Positions 50,913-60,017 of a stretch of 64,000 nucleotides of DNA are shown piece by piece. The stretch is from Bacteroidales bacterium (lineage in GTDB: Bacteria; Bacteroidota; Bacteroidia; Bacteroidales; UBA4417). The position numbers were made by a program, and so were the translations under genes. The notes below the pieces were generated by a model. It saw only the letters and a list, made by a program, of their open reading frames with translations, was not told the DNA's origin and did no database searches. Position 1 is the first letter of the stretch. Each line of letters begins with the position of its first letter. The DNA lies in the NCBI GenBank assembly GCA_016707705.1, contig JADJHD010000025.1, positions 42,484-106,483 on the forward strand, read 5' to 3'.

Positions 50913-52130
50913 TTAGACTGATAATTCAACGGTCTGAGGAACGGTAGCAGATGTGAGGAGAATCGAGATATCCGGATTCTTTGCCCAATCACTGTTGATT
51001 AATTTCTCAAAGTGAATCTTGCCTACTATATAATTTCCTTCAAGTGATTTATATTTTTCAGTAACGCTGATGAAATCGGAAGAGGGGACATCCCCTGTGT
51101 TGTTATACCTTACGAATACATCAATCAGGAAGTCGTTGGAAAGGCAGGATGATTGCTGGGCCATCTTCTTGTATTCATAGCGATAATCATAGGTTAAGGC
51201 AGAAATATCACTTAATACGGCGGAGGCAGTAGGGAAGGCACCTGCGCCCTTACCCATGAAGAACTGCTTGTCGGCGAAGCTGGTTTCTGTTTGCACCCCA
51301 TTGAACACATCATTCACCGAAAAGAAGAGACTTTTCTCGTTCACCAGCTGTGGCATTACGAAGGCGGCAACCTTATTGTCGCTCAGCCGGCAAGCCTGTG
51401 CTATCAATTTGACCTTGTATGACTTTTCAGCTGCAATCCGAAGTTCCATTGGGCCGAGGCGTTGTATCCCCAGGTTGTATATCTGCTCAGGTTCTGCAGT
51501 GATTCCAAATGCATGCGCCAGCAGGATCGTGAGCTTATATTTGGCATCATATCCTTCCACATCCAGTGCAGGGTTGCTTTCAGCATAGCCTTTCTGCTGA
51601 GCCAGCATGAGGGCCTCTTCATATGAAATTTTGTCTTCTGCCGTTTTGGAAAGGATATAGTTGGTTGAGCCGTTAACAATGCCTGCCAACGATACAAGCA
51701 GGTCGTTATCGTAATACTCTTCCAGGTTTCGGATGATTGGGATACTGGCACAGCATGCTGCTTCATAGAGGAATGGAACCTGGTATTTCTTTTGGAGGTC
51801 CAGAAGTTCTTCCAGATGTTCAGCAATCATCTTCTTATTTGCACTAACAACCCCTTTGCCATTGCTCATGGCAACTTTCACAATTTCAAAAGCAGCTTCC
51901 GAGTCGTCAATAAGCTCGACAATTATATTTATGCCAGGATCAAACAGAAGTTCATCCTTTTCGAAGGTGAAATATTTAAGGTCAATCGGGCGAGGTTTGT
52001 CGTGATTCTTAACACAAATTCTGCGGATATTGGCTTTTAGTCCCGGTGTTTGCTCAAGTACATCCCAGAGACCTTTGCCTACAACACCAAATCCAAAAAG
52101 GCCAATGTTTATATTTTGCCTGTTAATCAT
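50913..52130 (-). CDS. hom: Homoserine dehydrogenase
   Basis: A 405-residue enzyme. The NAD(P)-binding fold begins INIGLFGFGVVGKGLWDVLE (7-26). The catalytic domain (about 130-315) has GVVSANKKMIAEHLEEL, EAACCASIPIIRNLEEYY, GIVNGSTNYIL, and AESNPALDVEGYDAKYKLTILLAHAFG with the catalytic Asp and Lys. The last 80 residues form a divergent regulatory tail. It reduces aspartate semialdehyde to homoserine for methionine and threonine. It lies 36 bases after the metB-like gene behind one SAM riboswitch, so its use here is for methionine. Confidence 0.96.
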   Translation of the reverse strand: MINRQNINIGLFGFGVVGKGLWDVLEQTPGLKANIRRICVKNHDKPRPIDLKYFTFEKDELLFDPGINIIVELIDDSEAAFEIVKVAMSNGKGVVSANKKMIAEHLEELLDLQKKYQVPFLYEAACCASIPIIRNLEEYYDNDLLVSLAGIVNGSTNYILSKTAEDKISYEEALMLAQQKGYAESNPALDVEGYDAKYKLTILLAHAFGITAEPEQIYNLGIQRLGPMELRIAAEKSYKVKLIAQACRLSDNKVAAFVMPQLVNEKSLFFSVNDVFNGVQTETSFADKQFFMGKGAGAFPTASAVLSDISALTYDYRYEYKKMAQQSSCLSNDFLIDVFVRYNNTGDVPSSDFISVTEKYKSLEGNYIVGKIHFEKLINSDWAKNPDISILLTSATVPQTVELSV

Positions 52131-52166
52131 CTGTTTTAGTTTAGTTTTCGGAGTAAGTAATTAGTA

Positions 52167-53312
52167 TTAAACATTTTGTAGAGCCTGTGCCAGGTCTGCA
52201 ACCAGGTCTTCAGCCTCTTCAAGTCCTACCGACAAGCGAATAAGGCTGTCGGAAATGCCGGACTGCTGTCTCATTTCTGCTGGTATGGATTTATGGGTCA
52301 TGCTGGCGGGATGGCAGCAAAGGCTTTTGACTCCGCCCAGACTTTCAGCCAGTTTAAAGAGTTTGGTTGATGTTACCAAACTGGTAGCAGCATCAATGGT
52401 ATCAGTTTTAAGGGAGAAGCTTACAATCCCGCCGAAATACCGCTGCTGCTTTTTGGCTACCTCATGATTGATATGAGAGGTAAGTCCGGGATAATAGACA
52501 TTCTTCACTTTCGGATGAGTTTCGAGGAAGCGGGCGACTTCGAAGGCATTGAGTGCATGCTGCTTCATGCGAAGATGCAGGGTTTCAATTCCTCGGATTA
52601 CCAGCCAGCTATCGAAAGGGGAGAGGATGTTTCCGCTTGCATTCTGGATGAATTTGATTTTCTCAGCAAGTTCAGGGGAAGAAGTAACCACCAATCCTGC
52701 AATCAGGTCAGAATGTCCTCCCAGATATTTGGTTGCAGAATGAATCACAACATCGGCTCCAAGTTTAAGCGGATTCTGGGAAGCCGGGGTTGCAAAAGTA
52801 TTGTCTACACCAAGCAAAGCTCCATGCTTATGGGCAAGATTGGCAATAGCCTCGATATCGGAGATCTTGAGGGTAGGGTTGGTAGGGCTTTCAATCCAGA
52901 CCAGTTTGGTTTGAGGCGTGAATGCCTTTTCCAGTTCTGCGAGGTCCTGAGTGTTTACATACTTGATGTTAACGCCGAACTGAGAATAAACCATACTGAA
53001 CAACCTGAATGCTCCGCCGTAGATGTCGTCAATGGCAACGATTTCATCACCGGCAGAGAGAACAGTTTTTACAACAGTATCAATGGCTGCCAGTCCGGAT
53101 GCGAATGCAAATCCATGGGTACCGGATTCCAGCACAGCAATCAGGTCTTCAAGAGCCTTACGGGTGGGATTGTTGGTCCTGGAGTAATCAAAACCCTTGT
53201 GAACACCGGGTGCTTCCTGGACGAATGTTGAGGTTTGGTAGATTGGAACAGAAATAGCGCCTGTAAGGGGATCGGAGGGGATGGAGTGGATAATTTTGGT
53301 TTGCTCTTTCAT
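52167..53312 (-). CDS. metB: Cystathionine gamma-synthase/lyase-type PLP enzyme
   Basis: A 381-residue enzyme of the Cys/Met-metabolism PLP family. Features are YSRTNNPTRKALEDLIAVLE (phosphate contact), FASGLAAIDTV, the internal aldimine Lys near 195 in HSATKYLGGHSD, and SLGGVKSLCCHPASMTHKSIP. It carries out gamma-replacement to make cystathionine from an activated homoserine and cysteine, or the lyase reaction; sequence alone does not separate metB from metC. The SAM riboswitch and the hom gene in the operon favour methionine synthesis. Confidence 0.93.
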   Translation of the reverse strand: MKEQTKIIHSIPSDPLTGAISVPIYQTSTFVQEAPGVHKGFDYSRTNNPTRKALEDLIAVLESGTHGFAFASGLAAIDTVVKTVLSAGDEIVAIDDIYGGAFRLFSMVYSQFGVNIKYVNTQDLAELEKAFTPQTKLVWIESPTNPTLKISDIEAIANLAHKHGALLGVDNTFATPASQNPLKLGADVVIHSATKYLGGHSDLIAGLVVTSSPELAEKIKFIQNASGNILSPFDSWLVIRGIETLHLRMKQHALNAFEVARFLETHPKVKNVYYPGLTSHINHEVAKKQQRYFGGIVSFSLKTDTIDAATSLVTSTKLFKLAESLGGVKSLCCHPASMTHKSIPAEMRQQSGISDSLIRLSVGLEEAEDLVADLAQALQNV

Positions 53313-53377
53313 GGTATTAAGGAGTTTTAGTTTTTAATTAAATCTCCACTTACCTGGAAAAGCTTGCTTCAGGGCAT

Positions 53378-53407
53378 AAAAAAAGCCCTTCGGCAAGTCA
53401 GAAGAGC
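53378..53407 (-). terminator. Riboswitch expression-platform terminator
   Basis: On the minus strand GCTCTTC pairs with GAAGGGC (one G-U, 7 bp, 9-base loop) and TTTTTTT follows. The competing antiterminator pairs TCTGACTT (plus 53426-53433) with AAGTCAGA (53394-53401), which takes the 3' strand of aptamer helix P1 and half of the terminator loop. Confidence 0.9.
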
Positions 53408-53430
53408 GTGCGCTGGGCAATTTCATCTGA

Positions 53431-53530
53431 CTTATCTTTTTCCGATTTCTCGGAACAGGAATTGGCACCTTGCAGTTCATGCAGGTTGCTAAGGCATCAC
53501 AGGGCCAGTCCCTCCGCCTTTCTAGATAAG
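53431..53530 (-). promoter_or_regulatory. SAM-I (S-box) riboswitch controlling metB-hom
   Basis: Read on the minus strand, P1 is CTTATC/GATAAG (53525-53530 and 53431-53436). Conserved core pieces are AGGGACTGGCCCT (plus complement 53502-53513), TAGCAACC and GGTGCCAATTCC, as in SAM-I aptamers. When SAM binds, P1 forms, the antiterminator is lost and the terminator downstream stops transcription. It lies 118 bases before the metB start. Confidence 0.95.
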
Positions 53531-53551
53531 TGGTATGCAATGAACGAACTG

Positions 53552-53581
53552 CAAAATTACAAAAAAAAGCAATATTGCAAG
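53552..53581 (-). promoter_or_regulatory. Promoter of the riboswitch transcript
   Basis: The -7 element TAATTTTG (53552-53559 on the minus strand) has CTTG 18 bases upstream as a -33 box. Transcription would start near 53545, just before the aptamer. Confidence 0.55.
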
Positions 53582-53821
53582 CAAGTATGAAAATTCCTGT
53601 GATAATCAGAATGATATGAGGATAAAGTTTTAGTCTGAATCCCTTTAGCAGTGCTAGTTTTCGTCAATTTGAAAAATTATCTGATCAGACATCGATTTAT
53701 GGACAGGCTATTCCGGGTTATGAGTCAAATGAAGATCAGTGCAGAACTTTGTTGTCCAGTAGTCTGGAGTTTAATTTACCAAGCGGGGTCTGGAACGGAA
53801 TGGATTAGATAAAGACATATA
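53582..53821. other. Intergenic stretch without a recognised gene
   Basis: About 240 bases between the riboswitch promoter and the NYN gene terminator. I see no tRNA, repeat or credible frame here. Confidence 0.4.
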
Positions 53822-53857
53822 AAAGAAGAAAGGCCACCGGATGTCGGCAGCCTTTCT
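53822..53857 (-). terminator. Terminator of the NYN-domain gene
   Basis: AGAAAGGC (53827-53834) pairs with GCCTTTCT (53850-53857) around a 15-base loop; on the minus strand TCTTTTATA follows. It lies 80 bases past the stop codon. Confidence 0.65.
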
Positions 53858-53938
53858 GTGTTATGAATTATTTGGATCAGTCTTGTTGTCTGACGAATCA
53901 CCATGATAGGGAGTATGCTCCCTGGTTGGTCTAGCTAG

Positions 53939-54625
53939 TCAGACATTGAACAAAGCGTTCACAATAGGATCATTTTTGCTGGTTCTGTCGTCGATGCGTT
54001 TATCCATCATGATAGGATAGACACATTCGTCGATAAGAGCCTGGCTTGTGCGGGTAGTAACCTTGTAGGTTCTTCCTGCTGAGGAGGTGGTTTCGTAATT
54101 GAAATCCCATCCTAGTACCATAACGCGTGTACCCAATCCATTGATTTTGCGGATAAGGGGAACATAATCGGTATCGCCTGCGATCAGAACGACCACATCG
54201 AATTTCTTGAGAATGGTAAGCTCATAGGTTTCGAGTGAAAACCACACATCGATTCCTTTTTCTTCAGCTTCTCCAGTGCGGGAGTCAACCAGCAAAGGAT
54301 AGTTGTGAGTGACAATGCCTTCATACATGAAGATATCGTCAATACGGCGTTCATTTGTCATTTGGGTGAGCCGATAGGTATCGTCTGGGTACTTCTTTTC
54401 CAGCTGACTGGTAGAATAGCGACCCCTGAACCAATGGACTTCAACAACCTGGCAATACTTTTTGTCGCAACCTTCGAGTTTTGAGACTTCATCGCGCAGG
54501 AATTCAGCAAGTCCGTTAAAATTAATGGTGCTCTTTCTTTCGTGATGATAGCGATAGTAGGAATTCACCTTCAAAAAGAAAGTGCCATCGATGAACATCG
54601 CGATTTTTTTGATTTTCTCTTCCAT
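53939..54625 (-). CDS. NYN-domain (PIN-like) probable ribonuclease
   Basis: The 228-residue protein has the NYN/LabA pattern: first acidic motif KIAMFIDGTFF near 7-17, the RIDDIFMYEG segment near 93-102, GIDVWFSLETYELTI near 124-138, and VVVLIAGDTDYVPLIRKINGLG near 145-166 with the AGDTD aspartates. These Asp residues bind metal in RNases of the family. Neither a signal peptide nor a membrane segment is seen. It is a single gene with its own terminator. Target RNA is unknown. Confidence 0.88.
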   Translation of the reverse strand: MEEKIKKIAMFIDGTFFLKVNSYYRYHHERKSTINFNGLAEFLRDEVSKLEGCDKKYCQVVEVHWFRGRYSTSQLEKKYPDDTYRLTQMTNERRIDDIFMYEGIVTHNYPLLVDSRTGEAEEKGIDVWFSLETYELTILKKFDVVVLIAGDTDYVPLIRKINGLGTRVMVLGWDFNYETTSSAGRTYKVTTRTSQALIDECVYPIMMDKRIDDRTSKNDPIVNALFNV

Positions 54626-55115
54626 GGATTAGATTATGAATTAAAATTTGGTTGCTAAACACCGCTCAAACGAACATAACAGAAATTATATTTTAGAAAT
54701 GTCCGCCCACCAGGAGCTTAGTGTTTGAAATATTGAAATTAACTTTGAATTACTACAGAAGTAAACAGGATAGAACAAACTGCCTAAATCATTAATGGTA
54801 ACAACCTACAAATATACTACATCTTCAGAATTAATAAATTATTTTAGTAATTATTGTGGACATTATATCCGTTTTTATTCTCTGAACTTTCTATTATGCT
54901 ATAATTATCAATTGATTATGTTATTATTAATAACAATTGAAGTACTCTCTATCTTAATCGTATTTTATAAGTGCCTCTTTTATAGTAACATGCATTTAAT
55001 CGATATGCATTAATCCTGCTTTACAAGTGAAGTGTGGACAAAATGTGGACAGGCTAAAATATTCTGCTTACTTAGTTGACGTTGTTTAATAATAACAGCA
55101 ATCTTAATAAAGGCA
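54626..55115. other. AT-rich intergenic stretch without a clear gene
   Basis: This 490-bp stretch is markedly AT-rich. The longest plus-strand frame (54795-55013, 72 codons) is Leu/Tyr/Ile-rich without a start context or family resemblance, and I do not call it. A short direct repeat GTGGACA occurs at about 55031 and 55043. A lone GTCCGCCCACCAGG at 54699 recalls the palindrome family but lacks the second half. Confidence 0.45.
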
Positions 55116-55898
55116 TCATTGTGCTTTCTTTTTCAGATTCCATATACCTTCTTCAGATTTGCTTAAAGTAAAGAGTTGAGTATCGAGATTAATTGTTTTG
55201 AAAAAGGATTGGAAGTATTCCATAAAGAAAACTCCTCCAAGCGTAATTGCTTTACAATCGCGGTAATTCAGCCAAAGAACTCTGGGCTGACCAATCCAGA
55301 TTCCCTTTACTCCAGCACAATATAAACTGACGTCCTTTACCTTCTTAAGTTTCGAGTCCCAAATCCCTTTCCATTCGCAGCCATATATTGCTTGTCCGCT
55401 GGGCTGGAATGCCGGCAGGAAGTATACTTCATATTCACCTTCGGCCTTTTTTCTTATAAACTGATTAAAATGAACTCCAATTGTATCGGTTACTTCCTTA
55501 AATGATGCATAGCAATTTTGAAGGGCGGATGCATAGCTGGATAAATCCGGATTTTGTTCCAGACTGCCTTCGCTGATCTTTCCATCCTGAAGCAAAATTC
55601 TGTGCATTGCTGGGATGAAATTTCCTTCTGACATTTTGCCTGAAATAACATGCCAACTACTTTCCCCATCCTGGTATGCAAAACCTGTCTGACCAGCACG
55701 CACAATGGGTGTCTTTTTGTATTCTTCCTTTTCCTCAGTCATATACAAGGAGACTTCCTCATATTCAATCAGCCATCTGGAAAGGACTGTCATCCTGGCT
55801 AGTCCTGCAGTGTCAGCACTGGCATCAAGAATATCCTGTGCCTTCCCTGAAGAGCATGCTATTATGACAACAAAAAGTGCAAGCAGTATTCTAAGCAT
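55116..55898 (-). CDS. Exported protein of unknown function (260 aa)
   Basis: A signal peptide (LRILLALFVVIIACSSGKAQ) ends near residue 21; the Cys in IIACSS gives a possible lipobox instead. The mature part is mixed alpha/beta with Trp- and Tyr-rich patches (GESSWHVISGKM, GCEWKGIWDSKLKKVKDV). No catalytic motif is recognised. TACATTTG at 55920-55927 on the minus strand fits a -7 box 22 bases before the start. The upstream side borders copy B of the modular repeat. Confidence 0.75.
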   Translation of the reverse strand: MLRILLALFVVIIACSSGKAQDILDASADTAGLARMTVLSRWLIEYEEVSLYMTEEKEEYKKTPIVRAGQTGFAYQDGESSWHVISGKMSEGNFIPAMHRILLQDGKISEGSLEQNPDLSSYASALQNCYASFKEVTDTIGVHFNQFIRKKAEGEYEVYFLPAFQPSGQAIYGCEWKGIWDSKLKKVKDVSLYCAGVKGIWIGQPRVLWLNYRDCKAITLGGVFFMEYFQSFFKTINLDTQLFTLSKSEEGIWNLKKKAQ

Positions 55899-56292
55899 TC
55901 GTCCTGTTTTGGTTCATTGCAAATGTATGGGATTTTGGATGCTGTTGAATGGGTTCGGGGTTCGGAGTTTCGGAGTTCTGAGTTCCAGATTTTGCAAGTA
56001 GCAAGAATTAGAACACGGATGTCCGCCGCGGCGGACAGATCCGACTGATCCGCCAGCCAGCGGACTGATTTTGATTGTACCTTTTAACTAACTTTCGCCA
56101 ACTGGCAGCCCCAGCTCCACATTTTCAATCTCCCCGTCCCAAAGCCTCCAACCCCCCCCCCCCGCCCCCCGGCCCCCGGGGCAAAACACAACCCCCCCCC
56201 CTAAATCGTCTCCCCAGTCCCCTCTGTCCGGTCTCCTTGTCCTCAAACCGGAATTTTCCAAAGAAATCACCAAATCTCCAACAATCCCCAAC

Positions 56293-56327
56293 AATCCGCA
56301 ATCCGCAATCCGCAATCCGCAATCCGA
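56293..56327. repeat. Five tandem heptanucleotides AATCCGC
   Basis: Four exact AATCCGC units and one AATCCGA lie in a row and run into the 19-base block shared with copy A. Confidence 0.9.
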
Positions 56328-56459
56328 AATAAATCGTAAACTCTACCCACTAAAATTCCCGTCTCCCTGTCCCAAGATCTCCTTGTCCCCCAGTCCCCTT
56401 GTCCCCTTGTCCACAAGCCGGAATTTTCCAAAGAAATCACCAAATCTCCAACAATCCCC

Positions 56460-56487
56460 AATCCGCAACCCGCAACCCGCAATCCGC
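56460..56487. repeat. Four tandem heptanucleotides AATCCGC/AACCCGC
   Basis: Four 7-base units end two bases before the stop codon of the S41 peptidase gene, so the repeat abuts the reading frame without entering it. Confidence 0.88.
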
Positions 56488-56489
56488 AA

Positions 56490-59400
56490 TTACTTGCTCT
56501 TATCAGGGGCTGCAGGGATAGGCGGAACAGACTTATAGTTCCTGAGTTCTTCCTTGATTACCTCGATGGCTTTGTTTAGCTGGTCATCGATACCTGCATA
56601 TTCACGTGCAGGGTCATTATCTATTTCGATATCTGGTTCTACGCCGAATCCTTCAATAATCCATTTGCTTTCTTCGGCTGAGTAGGAAGCGAATTCAGGC
56701 TTGCGCAGATCGGCGCCGTCCACGAAGGGAAGGCTGCCTCTGATACCGACAACTCCACCCCAGCTTCTCTTTCCAATCACCTTACCCAGTTGATGTTTTT
56801 TGAACGCATAGGGGAACAGGTCTCCATCGGAGGCTGAGTAGTTATTGATCAGCAGCACCTTTGGTCCAAGCATCATCTGCTGCGGGGTATAGCCGGGAAC
56901 TTCAACATTCCTGACGATATTTGAGCGGGTAAGTTCCCTTTGCAGTCTTTCAATGAGCATTGGTGATACATTTCCACCTCCGTTGCCACGGTCATCGATA
57001 ATCAGAGCCTTCTTCGAAAGCTGAGGGTAGAAATACTTTACAAATTCATTTAGCCCTTCAGGACCCATGTCCGGTACATGGATATATCCAACTTCTCCGT
57101 TTGTGGCCTCATTTACCTTTTTGATGTTGTTCTGCACCCATGTATAATAGTAAAGTTGTGCCTCATCCTTTATCGGATTTATCAGGACCTTACGACCGCC
57201 TTCTTCAGGTTTTGCATTCAAGGTGAGTTCAACATTCTTGCCGGCTCGGTTAATGAGGGCTTGATAAATATCCTTCATATCCTTTGTCGACTTCCCATTG
57301 ATTGAGGTGATAAATTCACCTGTCTTGGCACCTACACCCATTGCAGTGAGTGGTGATCGCAGACTGCCTGTCCAGTTTTCTCCCATCAGGAGGCTGTCTA
57401 TTCTGTAGAAACCGGAGGCATCCCGGCTAAGTTTTGCTCCCAATAATCCCAGATCAATGCGTTCCAGATTCGGGCGTTCGCCACCACCAATATAGGCATG
57501 GCCCACATTCAATTCGCCGATCATTTCACCAATCAAGTAGGTGAGGTCGTTCCTGTGGTTGATATAGGGCAACAGTACTGCATACTTATCGTGCATGGCT
57601 TTCCAGTCGACTCCATGCATGTTGGAAACATAAAAGAAATCGCGCATCTGCCTCCATGCTTCATCATAGATTTGTTTCCATTCCTGACGGTAATCAACAA
57701 TGACTTTGACGTCACTCAAATCGATGTACTTATCGAGGCTGATTTTCGAAGATGGCAGGTCAATTACTGCAAAGCGGTTATTCTGCCTGACGAGCATTTT
57801 CTTTCCGTTAGAGGTGATATCAAATACAAGTCCATTGCCCAGTTCAGTTTTTTTCTTGGCCTTGAGATCGAAGAGATTTAGGGTAAGACCGTCATTTCCC
57901 TGTTCGTTGTAATAGATTTTGTCGTCTACAGCCCAAAGATTGAAATAATTGGAGGCATTAACAGGTAATTCAACAATACGTTGCCTGATGCCTTCGATGT
58001 CTATTTTAACATCTGCAATAGCTGGTGCTGCATCTTCCTTCGATTTGTCATCTTTCTTCCCTGCCTTGCCTTTGGAGTTCTCTGTCTTGGGAGTAGCTGC
58101 TTCTTCAGTAATTTTCACCTCATCATTGGAAAGGGCAAATGGGGAAGGAGTAACGGCAGCCAAAGCCACAAGATAGATTTTTGTCATCTTTTCATAGGCA
58201 TAATTCCATTCAACTGCTGAATAAGTAGGGTTGAAGGTGCGATCGGAGGTGAAAACAAGATATTTGCCATCAGCACTGAAAGTTGGCTCATCGCTGTTAA
58301 ACCATTCATCAGTCACTTCATACTTTTTACCTGATTCCAGCTGGTAAAGCATGATCTGGTTAAATTTATTGGGTAGAAGCTGGCTGTAGGCTATCCATTT
58401 ACTATCAGGTGACCAGTCGAAGCTTCCGTATTCCCAGTACTTTGATTTGTCAACAAGTGTTACCTTTTTAGTTGAGATATCGATATACTGAAGTCGGAGC
58501 ATCTTGTCATTCCACATGATCTTCTTGCTGTCGGGCGACCAGCTTATTGTAAACTTATAGGTATCAGCTCCTTCTGTGAGTTGGGTTGCCTGTTCACTGC
58601 CATCCTGCTTCTGGATATAGATTTCATATTCCCCGCTTTTATCGCTCAGGTAGGCAATCCATTTTCCATCAGGTGACCAGATGCCTTCACGGTCGTGGGC
58701 GTTGCTTGATGCGGTGAGATTCCTGGTAATACCTTCCTTAACAGGAATAGAGAAAATATCTCCGCGACCTGCAGCAACAAGTCTGTTACCATCGGGTGAG
58801 GCATTTACAGAACCGAGAAAGCGGGTTGCATCCTTTAATTCTGATCTGCTGGTAAGAAAATCATCTTCTATTCGAATTGAAACTTTCTTCTCAGTTTGAG
58901 TTGCGATATCGAAAATGTGAATTTCTCCGGCCTGTTCAAATGCAATTTTATTGTCTCCGGCAGAAGGGTATTTGATATCATAATCGGTGAAATTGGTCAC
59001 TTTCCTTATGGCCTTCGTCTTAAGATTGTAGCAAAAGAGGTTCATTGTCCTGTCGCGGTCAGAGCAGAAGTAGATTTCATCTCCAAACCACATCGGGAAG
59101 ATATCCTGTGACTTGTTATTGGTAATATTTTCAGTCTTACCGCTGGCAGGGTCAAAAATCCAGATATCATCAGCCATTCCACCCTGGTAGTATTTCCAGG
59201 TTCTGAATTCCCTGAAGACCCTGTTATAGGCAAGTTTCTTTCCATCAGCCGACCATGAACACCAGCTACCGGCAGGGAGTGGAAGTTCCTTCGACATGCC
59301 GCCTTCATTGGAAACCGAGAATAATTGTCCCACAAAGTCATTGAAGGTTTGTTTGCGTGAGCGGTATATGATCTGTTTCCCATCCGGGGTCCATGCCATT

Positions 59401-59771
59401 ACAATATTGTTCGGGCCCATTCGGTCGGAAACATCATCACGACCTAGTGTTGCCGTAATGGTAAGCCTCTTTGGTATTCCACCGTTTGCAGGAATGGCAT
59501 ATATTTCCGTATTGCCATCATACTGTCCGGTAAAAGCAATCTGACTGCCATCAGGAGAGAATTTCGGAAACATCTCATAACCTGGATCAGAGGTGATTTT
59601 TCTGGCAGTTCCCCCGCTTGAGGCCACCTGGTACAAATCGCCGGCATAGGAGAAAACAAGGGTGTTGCCAAACACCGCCGGGAACCGAAGGAGGCGTGTT
59701 TCATTCTGTGAGGATGCGGCTAAGCTGAAAATCAGCAATAGTGCAGGAATCAGGTAGGATATTCTTCTCAT
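56490..59771 (-). CDS. Tricorn-like S41 peptidase with beta-propeller
   Basis: A signal peptide (SYLIPALLLIFSLAASSQ) precedes a WD40-like PD40 propeller (about 30-520; repeated SPDGKWIAYLSD/WSPDSKKI units). A linker rich in Lys/Asp follows near 540-590. A PDZ-like segment lies near 790-850, and then the S41 protease core: ALIIDDRGNGGGNVSPM near 925, the nucleophile Ser in YSASDGD near 978-984, and GKRSWGGVVGIRGSLPFVDG. The tricorn family trims peptides; in Bacteroidetes such proteins are exported. The 1093-residue length is normal. TATCTTTG at 59806-59813 is a possible -7 box. Confidence 0.93.
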   Translation of the reverse strand: MRRISYLIPALLLIFSLAASSQNETRLLRFPAVFGNTLVFSYAGDLYQVASSGGTARKITSDPGYEMFPKFSPDGSQIAFTGQYDGNTEIYAIPANGGIPKRLTITATLGRDDVSDRMGPNNIVMAWTPDGKQIIYRSRKQTFNDFVGQLFSVSNEGGMSKELPLPAGSWCSWSADGKKLAYNRVFREFRTWKYYQGGMADDIWIFDPASGKTENITNNKSQDIFPMWFGDEIYFCSDRDRTMNLFCYNLKTKAIRKVTNFTDYDIKYPSAGDNKIAFEQAGEIHIFDIATQTEKKVSIRIEDDFLTSRSELKDATRFLGSVNASPDGNRLVAAGRGDIFSIPVKEGITRNLTASSNAHDREGIWSPDGKWIAYLSDKSGEYEIYIQKQDGSEQATQLTEGADTYKFTISWSPDSKKIMWNDKMLRLQYIDISTKKVTLVDKSKYWEYGSFDWSPDSKWIAYSQLLPNKFNQIMLYQLESGKKYEVTDEWFNSDEPTFSADGKYLVFTSDRTFNPTYSAVEWNYAYEKMTKIYLVALAAVTPSPFALSNDEVKITEEAATPKTENSKGKAGKKDDKSKEDAAPAIADVKIDIEGIRQRIVELPVNASNYFNLWAVDDKIYYNEQGNDGLTLNLFDLKAKKKTELGNGLVFDITSNGKKMLVRQNNRFAVIDLPSSKISLDKYIDLSDVKVIVDYRQEWKQIYDEAWRQMRDFFYVSNMHGVDWKAMHDKYAVLLPYINHRNDLTYLIGEMIGELNVGHAYIGGGERPNLERIDLGLLGAKLSRDASGFYRIDSLLMGENWTGSLRSPLTAMGVGAKTGEFITSINGKSTKDMKDIYQALINRAGKNVELTLNAKPEEGGRKVLINPIKDEAQLYYYTWVQNNIKKVNEATNGEVGYIHVPDMGPEGLNEFVKYFYPQLSKKALIIDDRGNGGGNVSPMLIERLQRELTRSNIVRNVEVPGYTPQQMMLGPKVLLINNYSASDGDLFPYAFKKHQLGKVIGKRSWGGVVGIRGSLPFVDGADLRKPEFASYSAEESKWIIEGFGVEPDIEIDNDPAREYAGIDDQLNKAIEVIKEELRNYKSVPPIPAAPDKSK

Positions 59772-60017
59772 TGCAATCAGATTTTAGGTATGGAATTCAA
59801 TTCCTCAAAGATAGGATAAGCATTCTGCAGGTGTTGTATGCTATATGGGCCTTTTACCGATTTGTTTTGGGGTTTTATCGAATAGGCAATTTTGCAGAAT
59901 TATGAAGTTGTGGAATTAGTAACATCGATCGCCCTTAAATGTTTAGCATATTCGCTTTGGAAAGGGACGGCTTATGAGCCTGAATAATCGTATTTTTACG
60001 AGGTAAAAAAGAGCATT

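Larger units (their letters stand above)
56001..56489 (+). repeat. Modular dispersed repeat, copy B
   Basis: In plus orientation the modules are: GCAAGAATTAGAACAC (56001-56016), palindrome TCCGCCGCGGCGGA (56022-56035), palindrome TCCGCCAGCCAGCGGA (56049-56064), box TCCACATTTTCAAT (56116-56129), 12 C (56152-56163), heptads AATCCGC (56293-56327), the 19-base block at 56319-56337 and further heptads at 56460-56487. It contains an internal 44-bp exact direct repeat (56248-56291 and 56418-56461). The order matches copy A at 28305-28640. Open frames here are low-complexity and not genes. Confidence 0.85.

Noticed and set aside
54795..55013. Plus-strand frame of 72 codons in an AT-rich gap
   Set aside because: Composition is that of translated AT-rich DNA (Leu, Tyr, Ile, Asn); there is no start context and no neighbouring operon.
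56075..56482. Several open frames on both strands with Pro/Gly/Arg-rich products
   Set aside because: They are translations of C runs and heptads of the modular repeat and have no domain, start context or coherent codon use.
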